Part shown: piece by piece, positions 26,871-36,502 of the stretch
How the letters are laid out: each line of letters begins with the position of its first letter
How positions within the stretch are numbered: position 1 is the first letter of the stretch
Assembly (NCBI RefSeq): GCF_000746525.1
Contig: NZ_CP009048.1
Coordinates: 4,095,501 to 4,159,500 of the forward strand
Direction of reading: 5' to 3'
Length of the DNA: 64,000 nt
Origin: Pseudomonas alkylphenolica
Lineage (GTDB): Bacteria > Pseudomonadota > Gammaproteobacteria > Pseudomonadales > Pseudomonadaceae
Made by a program: the position numbers and the translations under genes
The notes under the pieces: model-generated
The model's input: the letters and a program-made list of their open reading frames with translations, nothing else
Databases searched by the model: none
Told to the model about the DNA's origin: nothing

Positions 26871-28250
26871 TCAACTGGCGTACAGACTGGCCTCGACGTC
26901 CATCCCGGCATCACGCATCTGCGCCAGCTTGTAGCGCAGGGTCCGCGGACTGATGCCCAGGCGCTCAGCCGCTTCCTTGCGCCGTCCGCGCTCGGATCGC
27001 AGGGTATCGATGATCATCTGGAACTCGTGACGGCGCATGTCATCACCCAGACCACCCGGCGCCTCAACCGCCGGCTGCGCTGGCGTTACGCTCAGCGGGG
27101 CGGCGGTAAACATCGGCATGGCACCGGCCAGACAAAAGTCCACCGCTTCGATCACCCCGCCCTGCTGCAGGATCAACGCCCGTTGAATGGCGTTATCCAG
27201 CTCGCGCACGTTACCCGGCCAGGCATACCTCTGCAGGCAAGCTTTGGCCTCAGGCGACAGGCGCACCGGAGCATGCTTCATTTTATTGACGTGACGCGCC
27301 AGCAGGCGCTCGGCCAGCGGCAGAATATCGGCGCTACGCTCGCGCAGCGGTCGCCACGCCAGGGGGAATACCGACAGACGATAGAACAGGTCTTCACGGA
27401 AACGCCCAGCCGCCACCTCGCCCGCCAGATCACGGTTGGTGGTCGCTACGACACGGATATCCAGAGCAATCGGCTTGCGCCCGCCGACCCGCTCCACTTC
27501 CCGCTCCTGCAACACGCGCAGCAGCTTGGCTTGCAGCCCCAAAGGCATTTCCGAGATTTCATCGAGCAGCAGGGTGCCGCCGTCGGCCTGTTCGAACTTG
27601 CCCGCCTGGGCGGCGATGGCGCCGGTGAAAGAGCCCTTCTCGTGACCGAACAGGGTCGCTTCGAGCATGTTGTCTGGAATCGCCGCGCAGTTGATCGCCA
27701 CGAACGGCTGACTGGCCCGGGTTGATTGCTGATGAATGAACCGCGCCAGCACTTCCTTGCCGGTACCCGACTCGCCGGAGATCAACACCGTGGAATCGCT
27801 GCGCGCCACCCGCGTGGCCAGCTCCAGCAATTGCGCACTGGCCGGCTCACAAGCAACCGGGCCCTCATCAGCTACACCGGCGACCACGCCAAGGGCATGG
27901 CGCGCCACCAACTCAAGCAACGCCCGCGGCTCAAACGGCTTGACCAGATAGTCCACCGCGCCTTGACGCATGGCTTCGACCGCACGCTCGACAGCCGCAT
28001 GAGCCGTCATCAACAACACCGGCAATTGCGGCTGGTTCGCACGCAAGCGGGCCAGCAACTGATGCCCATCCATGCCCGGCATATTGACGTCGCTGACCAC
28101 CAGGCTGAACGCCTCTTCAGCCACAGCCTCCAGCGCCTCTTCGGCCGAGCCGACGGCACGATAAGCAAAACCACCCAGTTCCAGGGTATCGCCCAAGGCC
28201 TGACGCAGTGCCCGATCATCCTCGACCAGCAGCACCTTGATTGCCTTCAT
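26871..28250 (-). CDS. fleR: FleR sigma-54-dependent response regulator
   Basis: Two-component activator of class III flagellar genes (basal body, hook, fliE-type operons). The 459 residues have a receiver with D54 (VVSDVNMPG), and an AAA+ domain with Walker A GESGTGKE (about 165-172), the sigma-54 contact loop written GSFTGA, and a [13 protein letters not shown]alker B region. A Fis-type helix-turn-helix is at the end ([20 protein letters not shown]). The ATG overlaps the fleS stop as ATGA. Its stop lies 43 bases from the fliE -24 half-site. Confidence 0.95.
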   Translation of the reverse strand: MKAIKVLLVEDDRALRQALGDTLELGGFAYRAVGSAEEALEAVAEEAFSLVVSDVNMPGMDGHQLLARLRANQPQLPVLLMTAHAAVERAVEAMRQGAVDYLVKPFEPRALLELVARHALGVVAGVADEGPVACEPASAQLLELATRVARSDSTVLISGESGTGKEVLARFIHQQSTRASQPFVAINCAAIPDNMLEATLFGHEKGSFTGAIAAQAGKFEQADGGTLLLDEISEMPLGLQAKLLRVLQEREVERVGGRKPIALDIRVVATTNRDLAGEVAAGRFREDLFYRLSVFPLAWRPLRERSADILPLAERLLARHVNKMKHAPVRLSPEAKACLQRYAWPGNVRELDNAIQRALILQQGGVIEAVDFCLAGAMPMFTAAPLSVTPAQPAVEAPGGLGDDMRRHEFQMIIDTLRSERGRRKEAAERLGISPRTLRYKLAQMRDAGMDVEASLYAS

Positions 28251-29464
28251 TGCTCATTCTCCATTTTCAGCGCATCAATCAGCGGCAGCGTAACCAGCGC
28301 ACAGGTGCCACGACCCGGCCGCGAACGTAACTGCAAAGTACCCTGATGCGCCCGCGCCACTGCCTTTACCACTGCCAGGCCAAGGCCGGTACCGGTGGCC
28401 TTGGTGGTGAGGAACGGCTCGCCCAGACGCGCCAGCAAAGCACTGTCGATTCCTGCACCGGCATCGCTGACACACAGGCGCAGCAGCTGGCCACGGCGAT
28501 ACAGGTGCACCTTCAGGCGCACCGGCTCGCTGCTGGCCTGCAGGGCGTTTTCAATCAGGTTGAGCAAGGCGCCGACCAAGGTGTCGCGATTGCACAGCAA
28601 CTCACCCAGGTGACTGTCGCACTGCCAGCGCACCGCATGCCCCTGGACGTGGGCCTGGGCGGCCTGCTGCAAGGCCTGGAACAGCGCCTTTGGGGTCACC
28701 CGGTCCGTCAGCGGCAGTTCGCCGCGCGCGAACACCAGCATGTCGCGCACCTGATGCTCGAGCTCATGCAGACGCTCTTTGAGACTCCCGGCAAAGCGCT
28801 GCTGAGTCTCTAGCGGCAGGCTCTGCTCGGCCAGGTGACTGGCATACAGCAAGGCCGCCGACAACGGTGTGCGGATCTGATGCGCCAGCGAGGCGACCAT
28901 CCGCCCCAGCGACGACAAGCGCTCATGGCGGGCCAGCTCACCCTGCAGGTGACGGGTTTCGGTCAGGTCGTTGAGCAGCACCAGCTGGCCTGGCTCAGCA
29001 TCCAGCGAACGGGTGGCAATCGACAGGCGTCGCCCATCACGCAGCGACACTTCGTGGCCGTCATCTTCACGCGGGGCGAAACTGCGGGCGATCACCTGGC
29101 GCCACAACTCGCCCACCAGCGGCTCGCCAAGCAAATCACAGGCGGCAGGATTGGCTTCACGCACAAGGCCCTGGCCATCAATGACAATGACCCCGCCCGG
29201 CAACAGATCAAGCAGATTCTGCAGACGGTTGGCCAGGCGCTCCTTCTCAGCGAGCTCGGCCATGCGCTGGGCACTGACTACCGCCAGCTCACCTTTGAGC
29301 TCGGTAACCCGGGCTTCGAGCAGGTTATAGGATTGATTCAGCTGACTGGAGACCTGGTCGAACAAGGCGAAGGCCTGTTCCAGGCCAAGACGACTTTCCT
29401 GCTCGGCAGCGTTCTGCCCCTTCGATTTGGGGACACTGGAGATGGGGGCGGCCTGGGGCATCAT
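28247..29464 (-). CDS. fleS: FleS sensor histidine kinase
   Basis: Kinase partner of FleR. The 405 residues have no obvious transmembrane segment, so it is probably cytosolic. It has a coiled stretch (30-85), a PAS domain (about 85-165), a HisKA domain with H195 in SLAHQIRTPLSA, and a HATPase domain (about 295-400) with NLIENALQAS, DAGAGID and GTGLGLAVVK. It begins about 50 bases from a candidate sigma-54 promoter and overlaps fleR by four bases. Confidence 0.94.
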   Translation of the reverse strand: MMPQAAPISSVPKSKGQNAAEQESRLGLEQAFALFDQVSSQLNQSYNLLEARVTELKGELAVVSAQRMAELAEKERLANRLQNLLDLLPGGVIVIDGQGLVREANPAACDLLGEPLVGELWRQVIARSFAPREDDGHEVSLRDGRRLSIATRSLDAEPGQLVLLNDLTETRHLQGELARHERLSSLGRMVASLAHQIRTPLSAALLYASHLAEQSLPLETQQRFAGSLKERLHELEHQVRDMLVFARGELPLTDRVTPKALFQALQQAAQAHVQGHAVRWQCDSHLGELLCNRDTLVGALLNLIENALQASSEPVRLKVHLYRRGQLLRLCVSDAGAGIDSALLARLGEPFLTTKATGTGLGLAVVKAVARAHQGTLQLRSRPGRGTCALVTLPLIDALKMENEQ

Positions 29465-29513
29465 GCTCTCTCGCGTGGCTGACCGTCATAAAACGGTATG
29501 TTGCCTGCGTTAT

Positions 29514-29529
29514 AGCAATAGCCGTGCCG
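29514..29529 (-). promoter_or_regulatory. Candidate sigma-54 promoter of fleSR
   Basis: The minus strand reads CGGCAC-GGCTA-TTGCT, with correct spacing, about 50 bases upstream of the fleS ATG. FleQ-dependent sigma-54 expression of fleSR is established in P. aeruginosa. Confidence 0.75.
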
Positions 29530-29665
29530 GATAACCTGAGGCTTTGTGCCGCGAGCCGCCAGACAGAGCAGCAAAGGCCGATGAGACGGGCGCTACAGCC
29601 CTTTGAATGGTAGGGATATTGTGCACGGCGGAGCGTCCTTGCTCTCCACCCTGGCAAGACAGGCG

Positions 29666-31141
<1,476 letters not shown>

Positions 31142-31311
31142 GCAATAGCAACTTCCCTAGTCATCTCGGCGCCCTATTGTGGGCAAGCTCGACATCATTC
31201 CGACTGAACGGTCAGTGTTCGGACGTCTGAAATTTGAAAACAGCCACTAGTTAAGTCAAAAAACCGCACAGAGTCAAATTTATGGCGCCCTGTTTCTGGT
31301 TTTGCCCAGCT

Positions 31312-31608
31312 TCAGCTGAACAAATGGTATACCTTTGCCGCGTTTTTGGCTTGCCGGATCTGCGTCATCTCATCGACTATTGTTTGACGCTCGTCACTTG
31401 CAACCTCAATTAGTTGCCGGTACACCCTGAGCAACTCTTCAAGACTGCTACGCAATACATCTTCGTTGACCGATGCTTCGGCCAGCACATCATCGACACA
31501 CAACCGGCAGTTGACGTCGAGCTCGCTGATCGCCTCCCAGTCGCGACTGGCCAGGGCACCCAGCAATGCTTCGCGGGTTTGTTCGATACGTTCGAGCACG
31601 ACACTCAT
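31312..31608 (-). CDS. fliT: FliT-like flagellar chaperone
   Basis: 98-residue helical protein in the position of FliT (FleP in older Pseudomonas naming), six bases after fliS. In enterics FliT is the export chaperone of the cap protein FliD. The ATG at 31608 has GGAGG five bases upstream and is preferred over the adjacent GTG. It ends AKNAAKVYHLFS. Confidence 0.85.
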   Translation of the reverse strand: MSVVLERIEQTREALLGALASRDWEAISELDVNCRLCVDDVLAEASVNEDVLRSSLEELLRVYRQLIEVASDERQTIVDEMTQIRQAKNAAKVYHLFS

Positions 31609-31617
31609 CACAGCCTC

Positions 31618-32013
31618 CTAGAGTTCGGCAGGTTGATCGCCGATTCCATCCCAACCTTCCTTGAGGGTAATCAGCAAACGGGCTACCTCATTGAGGATTT
31701 CCGGGTCGTTCTGCACGTTGGCTTCGATCAGGCGCTTGCTCATGTAGGAATACAAGCTATCGAGCTCCGCCAGCGAGTCGCCATGATTTTCCAGATCCAG
31801 ACCTTCACGCAGACCGCCGACAATACCAATTGCCTTGCCGATCAGAATGCCGCGCTGGGCGATGTCATTACGCGCCATGGCGCCTTTGGCCTGGGCAATG
31901 CGGTCAAGACCACCCTGCATCAGCATTTGCACCAGTCGATGCGGGCTGGCCACCGAGGTCTGGGCCACGCCGTTGACTTTCTGGTATTGCCGAAGGGCCA
32001 ACATCGGATTCAT
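31618..32013 (-). CDS. fliS: FliS flagellin export chaperone
   Basis: Cytosolic chaperone that keeps flagellin unpolymerised. The 131 residues match the family: MNPMLALRQYQKVNGVAQTSVASPHRLVQMLMQG at the start and YSYMSKRLIEANVQND near the end. A candidate FliA promoter and the fliD terminator lie just upstream, so fliST may be transcribed on its own. Confidence 0.94.
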   Translation of the reverse strand: MNPMLALRQYQKVNGVAQTSVASPHRLVQMLMQGGLDRIAQAKGAMARNDIAQRGILIGKAIGIVGGLREGLDLENHGDSLAELDSLYSYMSKRLIEANVQNDPEILNEVARLLITLKEGWDGIGDQPAEL

Positions 32014-32053
32014 GTTCTACCTCGTCACAACTAAAAGGTTTCGTATACCGCTT

Positions 32054-32080
32054 ATATCGCCTGGGCGTCAAAAAACTTTA
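32054..32080 (-). promoter_or_regulatory. Candidate FliA (sigma-28) promoter of fliS
   Basis: The minus strand has TAAAGTTT, and after TAAA a 15-base gap leads to GGCGATAT. The consensus is TAAA-N15-GCCGATAA, so -35 is perfect and -10 matches six of eight. It is about 40 bases upstream of the fliS ATG. Confidence 0.55.
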
Positions 32081-32090
32081 GGGGAAAAGA

Positions 32091-32128
32091 AAAAGCCCGG
32101 CGCATCCAAAGGATGCTGCCGGGCTTTT
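32091..32128 (-). terminator. Rho-independent terminator after fliD
   Basis: AAAAGCCCGGCGCATCC is paired with GGATGCTGCCGGGCTTTT and ends in a T run on the minus strand. It begins 12 bases after the fliD stop. Confidence 0.85.
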
Positions 32129-32139
32129 GGCGATCAATA

Positions 32140-33525
32140 TCACTTCTTGGCTTGAGCGTTCATGGCCTCGAAAAGCGAAGTAATACCAGCGGCCTGAGAC
32201 TTGAGCTTGCCGACCGCGACGTCCATCGCGATGTACTTCTTGGTTAGCGAGTTGGTCAGACTTTCGATTCGAAAATCCAGCGCCTCCTGCTGTGAAGCCA
32301 GATAACGCTGCGAACGGTTGAGCGCATCGTTACGCTTGTCGAGCGAGCCACCCGACTGCAGGAACGGCTCAATGGCCTTGTTCATCCGCGCGATCACGCC
32401 ATCTTCCTGGGTGAACAGCTTCTGTACTTCACCACCGAGCTTCTTGTCGTTCAACGCTGCCTTGAACTTGGTATCGTTGAATTCGAGGGTACCATCCTTG
32501 GCGGTGTTGATACCCAGCTGACTCAGCGAGGTCAGGCCACCACCGGTTTGCGCAACTGCCAGCTCGGAGCGTATCGCGGCCAACAACGAACGCGAGGTTG
32601 GATCACCGGTCAGCGACCCCAGAACCGTATTGCCCTCTGCATCCTTGCTCACAGCAGTCAGACCGTTAACCGTCTGGACCAAAGCGTTGTAGGCATCGAC
32701 GAAGGACTGTACATCTTTCTTCAAACCGTCGCTGTTGAGGCCGACTGTCACCGTCGACTTCTCACCCTGAGCTTTCAGCTCCAGGGTCAAACCACTGACA
32801 GTTTTATCCAGCTTGTTGGATTTGCTGGTAATCGTCATGCCGTCGATCATGACCTCGGCATTGCCTGCCAGCTCACCGATACGACCAGCCGCATCACCCG
32901 CCATTACAACAGTGTTGTTGATGGCCAGCTCGGGAATACCGCCGACTGAAATATCCGACAGTTCCCCGGTAGTTGTCGAACCAAACACCAGACGCGACTT
33001 GCCACCATCATTGATGATGTTGGCGGAGATACCATCTTTGCTCAACGTGCTGTTGATGCTGTCGCGCACCGTCTGCAGGGTCGCATTGGCGCCTACTTCG
33101 ACCTTGTAGACCTTGCCGTTCTGAGTAATCTCAAGGGTGCCCGGGGAAATCGGCGCGTCGGAGCCTGCGAACGTCTTACTGGCTACTCGCGAAGAGGTGG
33201 CAAGCTTGAGAACTTCGACCTGGTAGGTGCCGGCCACCGCCGAGTTATCGGCTATCGCCGTTACAGCCTTGTCATTGCTGCTGGTTGCAGCAAAGGCGAG
33301 AAAGGCTGGCGCGTCTTTGTCATTGAGCTTCTTCAACGCCGCCTGATACGTCGACAGCGCACTCTTGAGCGAGGCAACGCCAGAGATCATCGCCGAGTTA
33401 TTGGCCGTCTGGCGCTTGATCTGACTCGACTTCGCCGCAGTATCAGAATCAACCAGTACTTTGACGATTGCACCAATGTCCATTCCTGAACCGGTGCCGA
33501 TGCTCGCTGTAATTGGGCTTGCCAT
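32140..33525 (-). CDS. fliD: FliD flagellar filament cap protein
   Basis: Pentameric cap that inserts flagellin at the filament tip. The 461 residues have the N-terminal FliD_N domain (about 10-105, GSGMDIGAIVKVLVDSD) and a C-terminal FliD_C domain (about 230-445) with GLTLELKAQGEKSTVTV and the final helices TNSLTKKYIAMDVAVGKLKSQ. It is followed by a strong terminator. Its promoter is not evident in the 69 bases before it, so it may depend on flaG read-through. Confidence 0.96.
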   Translation of the reverse strand: MASPITASIGTGSGMDIGAIVKVLVDSDTAAKSSQIKRQTANNSAMISGVASLKSALSTYQAALKKLNDKDAPAFLAFAATSSNDKAVTAIADNSAVAGTYQVEVLKLATSSRVASKTFAGSDAPISPGTLEITQNGKVYKVEVGANATLQTVRDSINSTLSKDGISANIINDGGKSRLVFGSTTTGELSDISVGGIPELAINNTVVMAGDAAGRIGELAGNAEVMIDGMTITSKSNKLDKTVSGLTLELKAQGEKSTVTVGLNSDGLKKDVQSFVDAYNALVQTVNGLTAVSKDAEGNTVLGSLTGDPTSRSLLAAIRSELAVAQTGGGLTSLSQLGINTAKDGTLEFNDTKFKAALNDKKLGGEVQKLFTQEDGVIARMNKAIEPFLQSGGSLDKRNDALNRSQRYLASQQEALDFRIESLTNSLTKKYIAMDVAVGKLKSQAAGITSLFEAMNAQAKK

Positions 33526-33594
33526 GAGTAACTCCCTCTCCGTTGCACTGCTCCCTAGCGAACAACTCTAGCGAACATTTGAATCTTTAAGGTA

Positions 33595-33951
33595 TCAGAC
33601 CTTGGCGTCGAACAGCAGACTGCTCACATCGCTCAAGCTGTGGGCGATGCGCAGCACTTCTTCCGATGGAATCTGGCGGACCAGTTCACCGGTTTCGCTG
33701 GCGATCACTTTAACGACAATTCTGCCGGACTCTTCATCCGTGGAAAATTCGAGATTGCGGCGGTTCGAGGCGAGAAACTTCTCGATATCCTTGACCGCGG
33801 TTTTCACTTGTTCAGTTTCAGACTTTTTGTCCCCGGCAGGTGCCTGGGCTTCATTAGCTGCCTGGACCACCTGGGTCGCCGCCTTGTCGGTGGCCTGTTC
33901 GGCCGGGCGTGCAGCCGGATAAGACAAGTTCAGCTTGACGCTCATATCCAT
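33595..33951 (-). CDS. flaG: FlaG family protein
   Basis: 118-residue FlaG-type protein with conserved C-terminal domain (about 50-115, RNLEFSTDEESGRIVVKVIASETGELVRQIPSEEVLRIA). FlaG proteins affect filament length in several polar-flagellate bacteria. The first ATG (33951) has AGAGG eight bases upstream. The second, two codons later, is the alternative. It lies between fliC and fliD. Confidence 0.92.
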   Translation of the reverse strand: MDMSVKLNLSYPAARPAEQATDKAATQVVQAANEAQAPAGDKKSETEQVKTAVKDIEKFLASNRRNLEFSTDEESGRIVVKVIASETGELVRQIPSEEVLRIAHSLSDVSSLLFDAKV

Positions 33952-33970
33952 GTCTACAACCTCTTAATGC

Positions 33971-34007
33971 AAAAAGCGGGGAAGCACCACACGTGCGCTC
34001 CCCCGCT
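33971..34007 (-). terminator. Rho-independent terminator after fliC
   Basis: On the minus strand AGCGGGGGAGCGCAC pairs imperfectly with GTGCTTCCCCGCT and is followed by TTTTT, 17 bases after the fliC stop. It separates the abundant flagellin transcript from flaG-fliD. Confidence 0.87.
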
Positions 34008-34024
34008 CACAGCCGTTAAGCAGA

Positions 34025-34888
34025 TTAGCCCAGCAGCTTCAGTACAGCCGATGGCAGCTGGTTAGCCTGGGACAGAATCGAAGTCGAGGCTTGTTGCAGA
34101 GTCTGCTGCTTGGTCAGCTGGGCAGTTTCAGCAGCGAAGTCGGTGTCCTGTACGCGGCCACGGGCCGCTTCGGCGTTTTCGTTGATGTTTTGCAGGTTGT
34201 TGATGGTGCTGGTCAGACGGTTTTGCGCGGCACCCAGGGCGGCACGGTTATCGTTGATCGCATCCAGAGCGCTGTCGATAGCGGTCATGGCGCTGCTGAA
34301 AGCAGCTTCGGCGGCAGCGCTGGTGGCACCCTTGATGTTCTTACCAGCCAGTGCAGTCAGAGCCGGGTTGGTACCACCGGTGGTCTTCATCGCACCGCTC
34401 AGGGAGATGGTGATCTGGTTTTGCGTACCGGTGTTGGAACCAACCTGGAAGGTCATGACGCCAGCGGTGCCGTCCAGCAGGTTTTTGCCGTTGAGCTGGG
34501 TGCTGTCGGCAATACGGTCGATTTCCAGCAGCATCGCCTGGAACTCTTTGTCCAGTGCGTCACGGTCAGTTGGGCTGTTCGAGTCGTTTCGCGACTGAAC
34601 GGCCAGTTCACGCATACGCTGCAGGATGTTGCTCTGCTCTTGCATCGCGCCTTCAGCGGTCTGGGCGATGGAAACACCGTCGTTGGCGTTTTTGATCGCC
34701 ATGGTCTGACCACGGATCTGCGAGGTCATACGGGTAGCGATCTGCAGGCCAGCGGCGTCGTCTTTAGCGCTGTTGATTTTCAGGCCGGAAGACAGGCGGG
34801 TCATCGAGGTGCTCAGTGCATCGGAAGCACGGTTCAGGTTTTTCTGAACGCCCAGAGAGGTGGTGTTGGTGTTAACGGTCAAAGCCAT
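34025..34888 (-). CDS. fliC: FliC flagellin
   Basis: Filament subunit of 287 residues. The N-terminal D0/D1 part (1-140) is canonical (TNTTSLGVQKNLNRASDALS, MTRLSSGLKINSAKDDAAGLQIA), as is the C-terminal part (about 200-287, ending QANQLPSAVLKLLG). The central variable region is only about 55 residues, rich in Thr, Ser, Gly and Ala, so this is a short flagellin. These Ser/Thr residues are the likely targets of the neighbouring glycosyltransferases. It has a FliA promoter upstream and a strong terminator downstream. Confidence 0.98.
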   Translation of the reverse strand: MALTVNTNTTSLGVQKNLNRASDALSTSMTRLSSGLKINSAKDDAAGLQIATRMTSQIRGQTMAIKNANDGVSIAQTAEGAMQEQSNILQRMRELAVQSRNDSNSPTDRDALDKEFQAMLLEIDRIADSTQLNGKNLLDGTAGVMTFQVGSNTGTQNQITISLSGAMKTTGGTNPALTALAGKNIKGATSAAAEAAFSSAMTAIDSALDAINDNRAALGAAQNRLTSTINNLQNINENAEAARGRVQDTDFAAETAQLTKQQTLQQASTSILSQANQLPSAVLKLLG

Positions 34889-34970
34889 GACGAATTCCTC
34901 GTTGGATTGGGTACTACGGCTTCCGGCCTTGGCAATTCGCCGAGGGTGGCACAGAGAACCTTCGTAGTAG

Positions 34971-34997
34971 TTATCGTCGTCAGGGCGGGTTGCTTTA
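34971..34997 (-). promoter_or_regulatory. FliA (sigma-28) promoter of fliC
   Basis: The minus strand reads TAAA, 15 bases, then GACGATAA, against the consensus TAAA-N15-GCCGATAA. Only one mismatch is present. It lies about 83 bases upstream of the fliC ATG. Confidence 0.85.
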
Positions 34998-35101
34998 GCG
35001 GATTTTCAAAAAAAATTACTGGCATCCTGCCACCCCAATGAAATCGGGGGCTTCTGACCTCACCCCCTTTACTGCAGGAGCCTTGCGCAGATGCGCCACA
35101 A

Positions 35102-35140
35102 ATAAAAACGCCGCCCGGGAAACGGCGGCGTTTTTTATTG
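35102..35140. terminator. Terminator after the KAS III-like gene
   Basis: AAAAACGCCGCC and GGCGGCGTTTTTT form a GC-rich stem with A and T runs on both sides, so it could work in either direction. On the minus strand it begins 11 bases after the KAS III-like gene stop and isolates it from the fliC promoter. Confidence 0.85.
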
Positions 35141-35150
35141 CATACGACGG

Positions 35151-36086
35151 TCAGTCGCGTCGTTCGATGATCGCAGAGCCCCATGACAGCCCCACACCAA
35201 AGCCACTCAAGGCGACGCGCTTGTGCTGCGAGCCAAGCACATGTTTTTCCAGCAGCAACGGGATGCTGGACGACACGGTGTTACCGGTCTCACTCATGTC
35301 CTTGACGAACTTATCCCTGTGCTCGCCTTCCTTGAAGCGCGCGGACACGGCATCGACAATCGCCGCGCTGCCCTGATGCAGGCAATACAGGTCGATATCC
35401 TCGGCTTGAAGCTGGCTGGCTTCGAGCAACTGCTGCAGATGAGCCGGGACCTTGACCAAGGCGAAGTTATACACCTGGCGCCCGTTCATGAAGAACTTGC
35501 CATCGGTGGTGCGCAGGTGCTCGGCGCCGCCGCCATCGCTACCGAACAGTGACTTGCCGAGCTGCCAGGCGGCGCCCTCCCCCATCCACGTCGCCGTTGC
35601 GGCATCGCCGAACAGCATGGTCGTGTTGCGATCTTCAGGGTCGACGATCTTCGAATACGGATCAGCAGTGATCAGCAGGCCGTTCTTCAGACCTGCAGCT
35701 TCCATAAAACCTTTCATGGCATAAATGCCATAGACATAGCCGGAGCAACCCAGCGAGATATCAAAGGCGGCAACCGTGGTCGGCAGGCCCAGCTTGTGCT
35801 GGACGATCGCGGCGGTATGCGGCAGGCCTTCGGCATCACCGTTCTGGGTGACGACGATCACCACATCGATAGCCGCCGGATCAAGCGCCGGGTTGGCAGC
35901 GAACAACATCCGGGCGGCCTCGACGCCCAGGTCGGAGGTTTCCTGGTCAGCTTCCTTGCGCGGCAGGAAGGTGGAACCGATCTTGCCGAAGATGAAATCC
36001 TGGTCCTTGCCGAACTTCGCACCCTGGGCGTAGTTGTCGACACCCTCTACAGGTACGTAACTGGCGATGCTTTTGATGCCAATCAT
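35151..36086 (-). CDS. Beta-ketoacyl-ACP synthase III-like protein of the flagellar glycosylation region
   Basis: FabH-type thiolase-fold enzyme of 311 residues. The catalytic triad is complete: C114 (DISLGCSGYVYG), H237 (CLHQGS) and N269 (ETGNTVSSS). In P. syringae a KAS III homologue (orf3) lies next to fgt1, fgt2 and fliC, and acylated viosamine ends the flagellin glycan. By analogy this protein may make an acyl group for a sugar on flagellin, which is inference. The ATG at 36086 (MIGIKSIASYVP) is chosen because the upstream in-frame extension is unlike the family. A strong terminator follows. Confidence 0.88.
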   Translation of the reverse strand: MIGIKSIASYVPVEGVDNYAQGAKFGKDQDFIFGKIGSTFLPRKEADQETSDLGVEAARMLFAANPALDPAAIDVVIVVTQNGDAEGLPHTAAIVQHKLGLPTTVAAFDISLGCSGYVYGIYAMKGFMEAAGLKNGLLITADPYSKIVDPEDRNTTMLFGDAATATWMGEGAAWQLGKSLFGSDGGGAEHLRTTDGKFFMNGRQVYNFALVKVPAHLQQLLEASQLQAEDIDLYCLHQGSAAIVDAVSARFKEGEHRDKFVKDMSETGNTVSSSIPLLLEKHVLGSQHKRVALSGFGVGLSWGSAIIERRD

Positions 36087-36502
36087 TGTGGCTTCCCAAT
36101 GGAAAAGGCGAAAATTCACGGGCTTTGCGACCAAGGCCTATGCCTTGCACGGCGCGTCGACGTGGCTGCCCGCTGACTCAACAGATTAGAGATGCACGTT
36201 TCGACTGCCAAGTCACGCAATCTTGCACCGCATGTCTGCGGACCCAAAAATCACCCCGGCCAACCGGCCAGAGGCCATCATTCAATGTACCGGCCGACGC
36301 ACCACTGGGCTTGGGCGCATATCTTGCGTATTCAAGGTTGATCAGGGGATTACCCCTGAAACGATACAGGACACCTCAATGAAGGTCTGCTACACCTATC
36401 GAGGATACCTGTACCACCTGCCGGGTTCGATCAATCAAGTCATGGAGAAACGACCGATTGTCGCTGAGCCGCAGAGCTTGCGCGGTGAAAATGCACTGGC
36501 GA
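36087..36502. other. 416-base gap without a convincing gene
   Basis: No reading frame with family-like sequence was seen. It holds a small hairpin at 36342-36359 (TCAGGGG-ATTA-CCCCTGA) and presumably the promoter of the KAS III-like gene, though no clear -35/-10 or -24/-12 pair was found. Confidence 0.5.

Noticed and set aside
31142..31311. Sigma-70 promoter of fleQ
   Set aside because: A TTGACT with a weak AAATTT-like partner is visible near 31230-31260, but the match is too poor to annotate.
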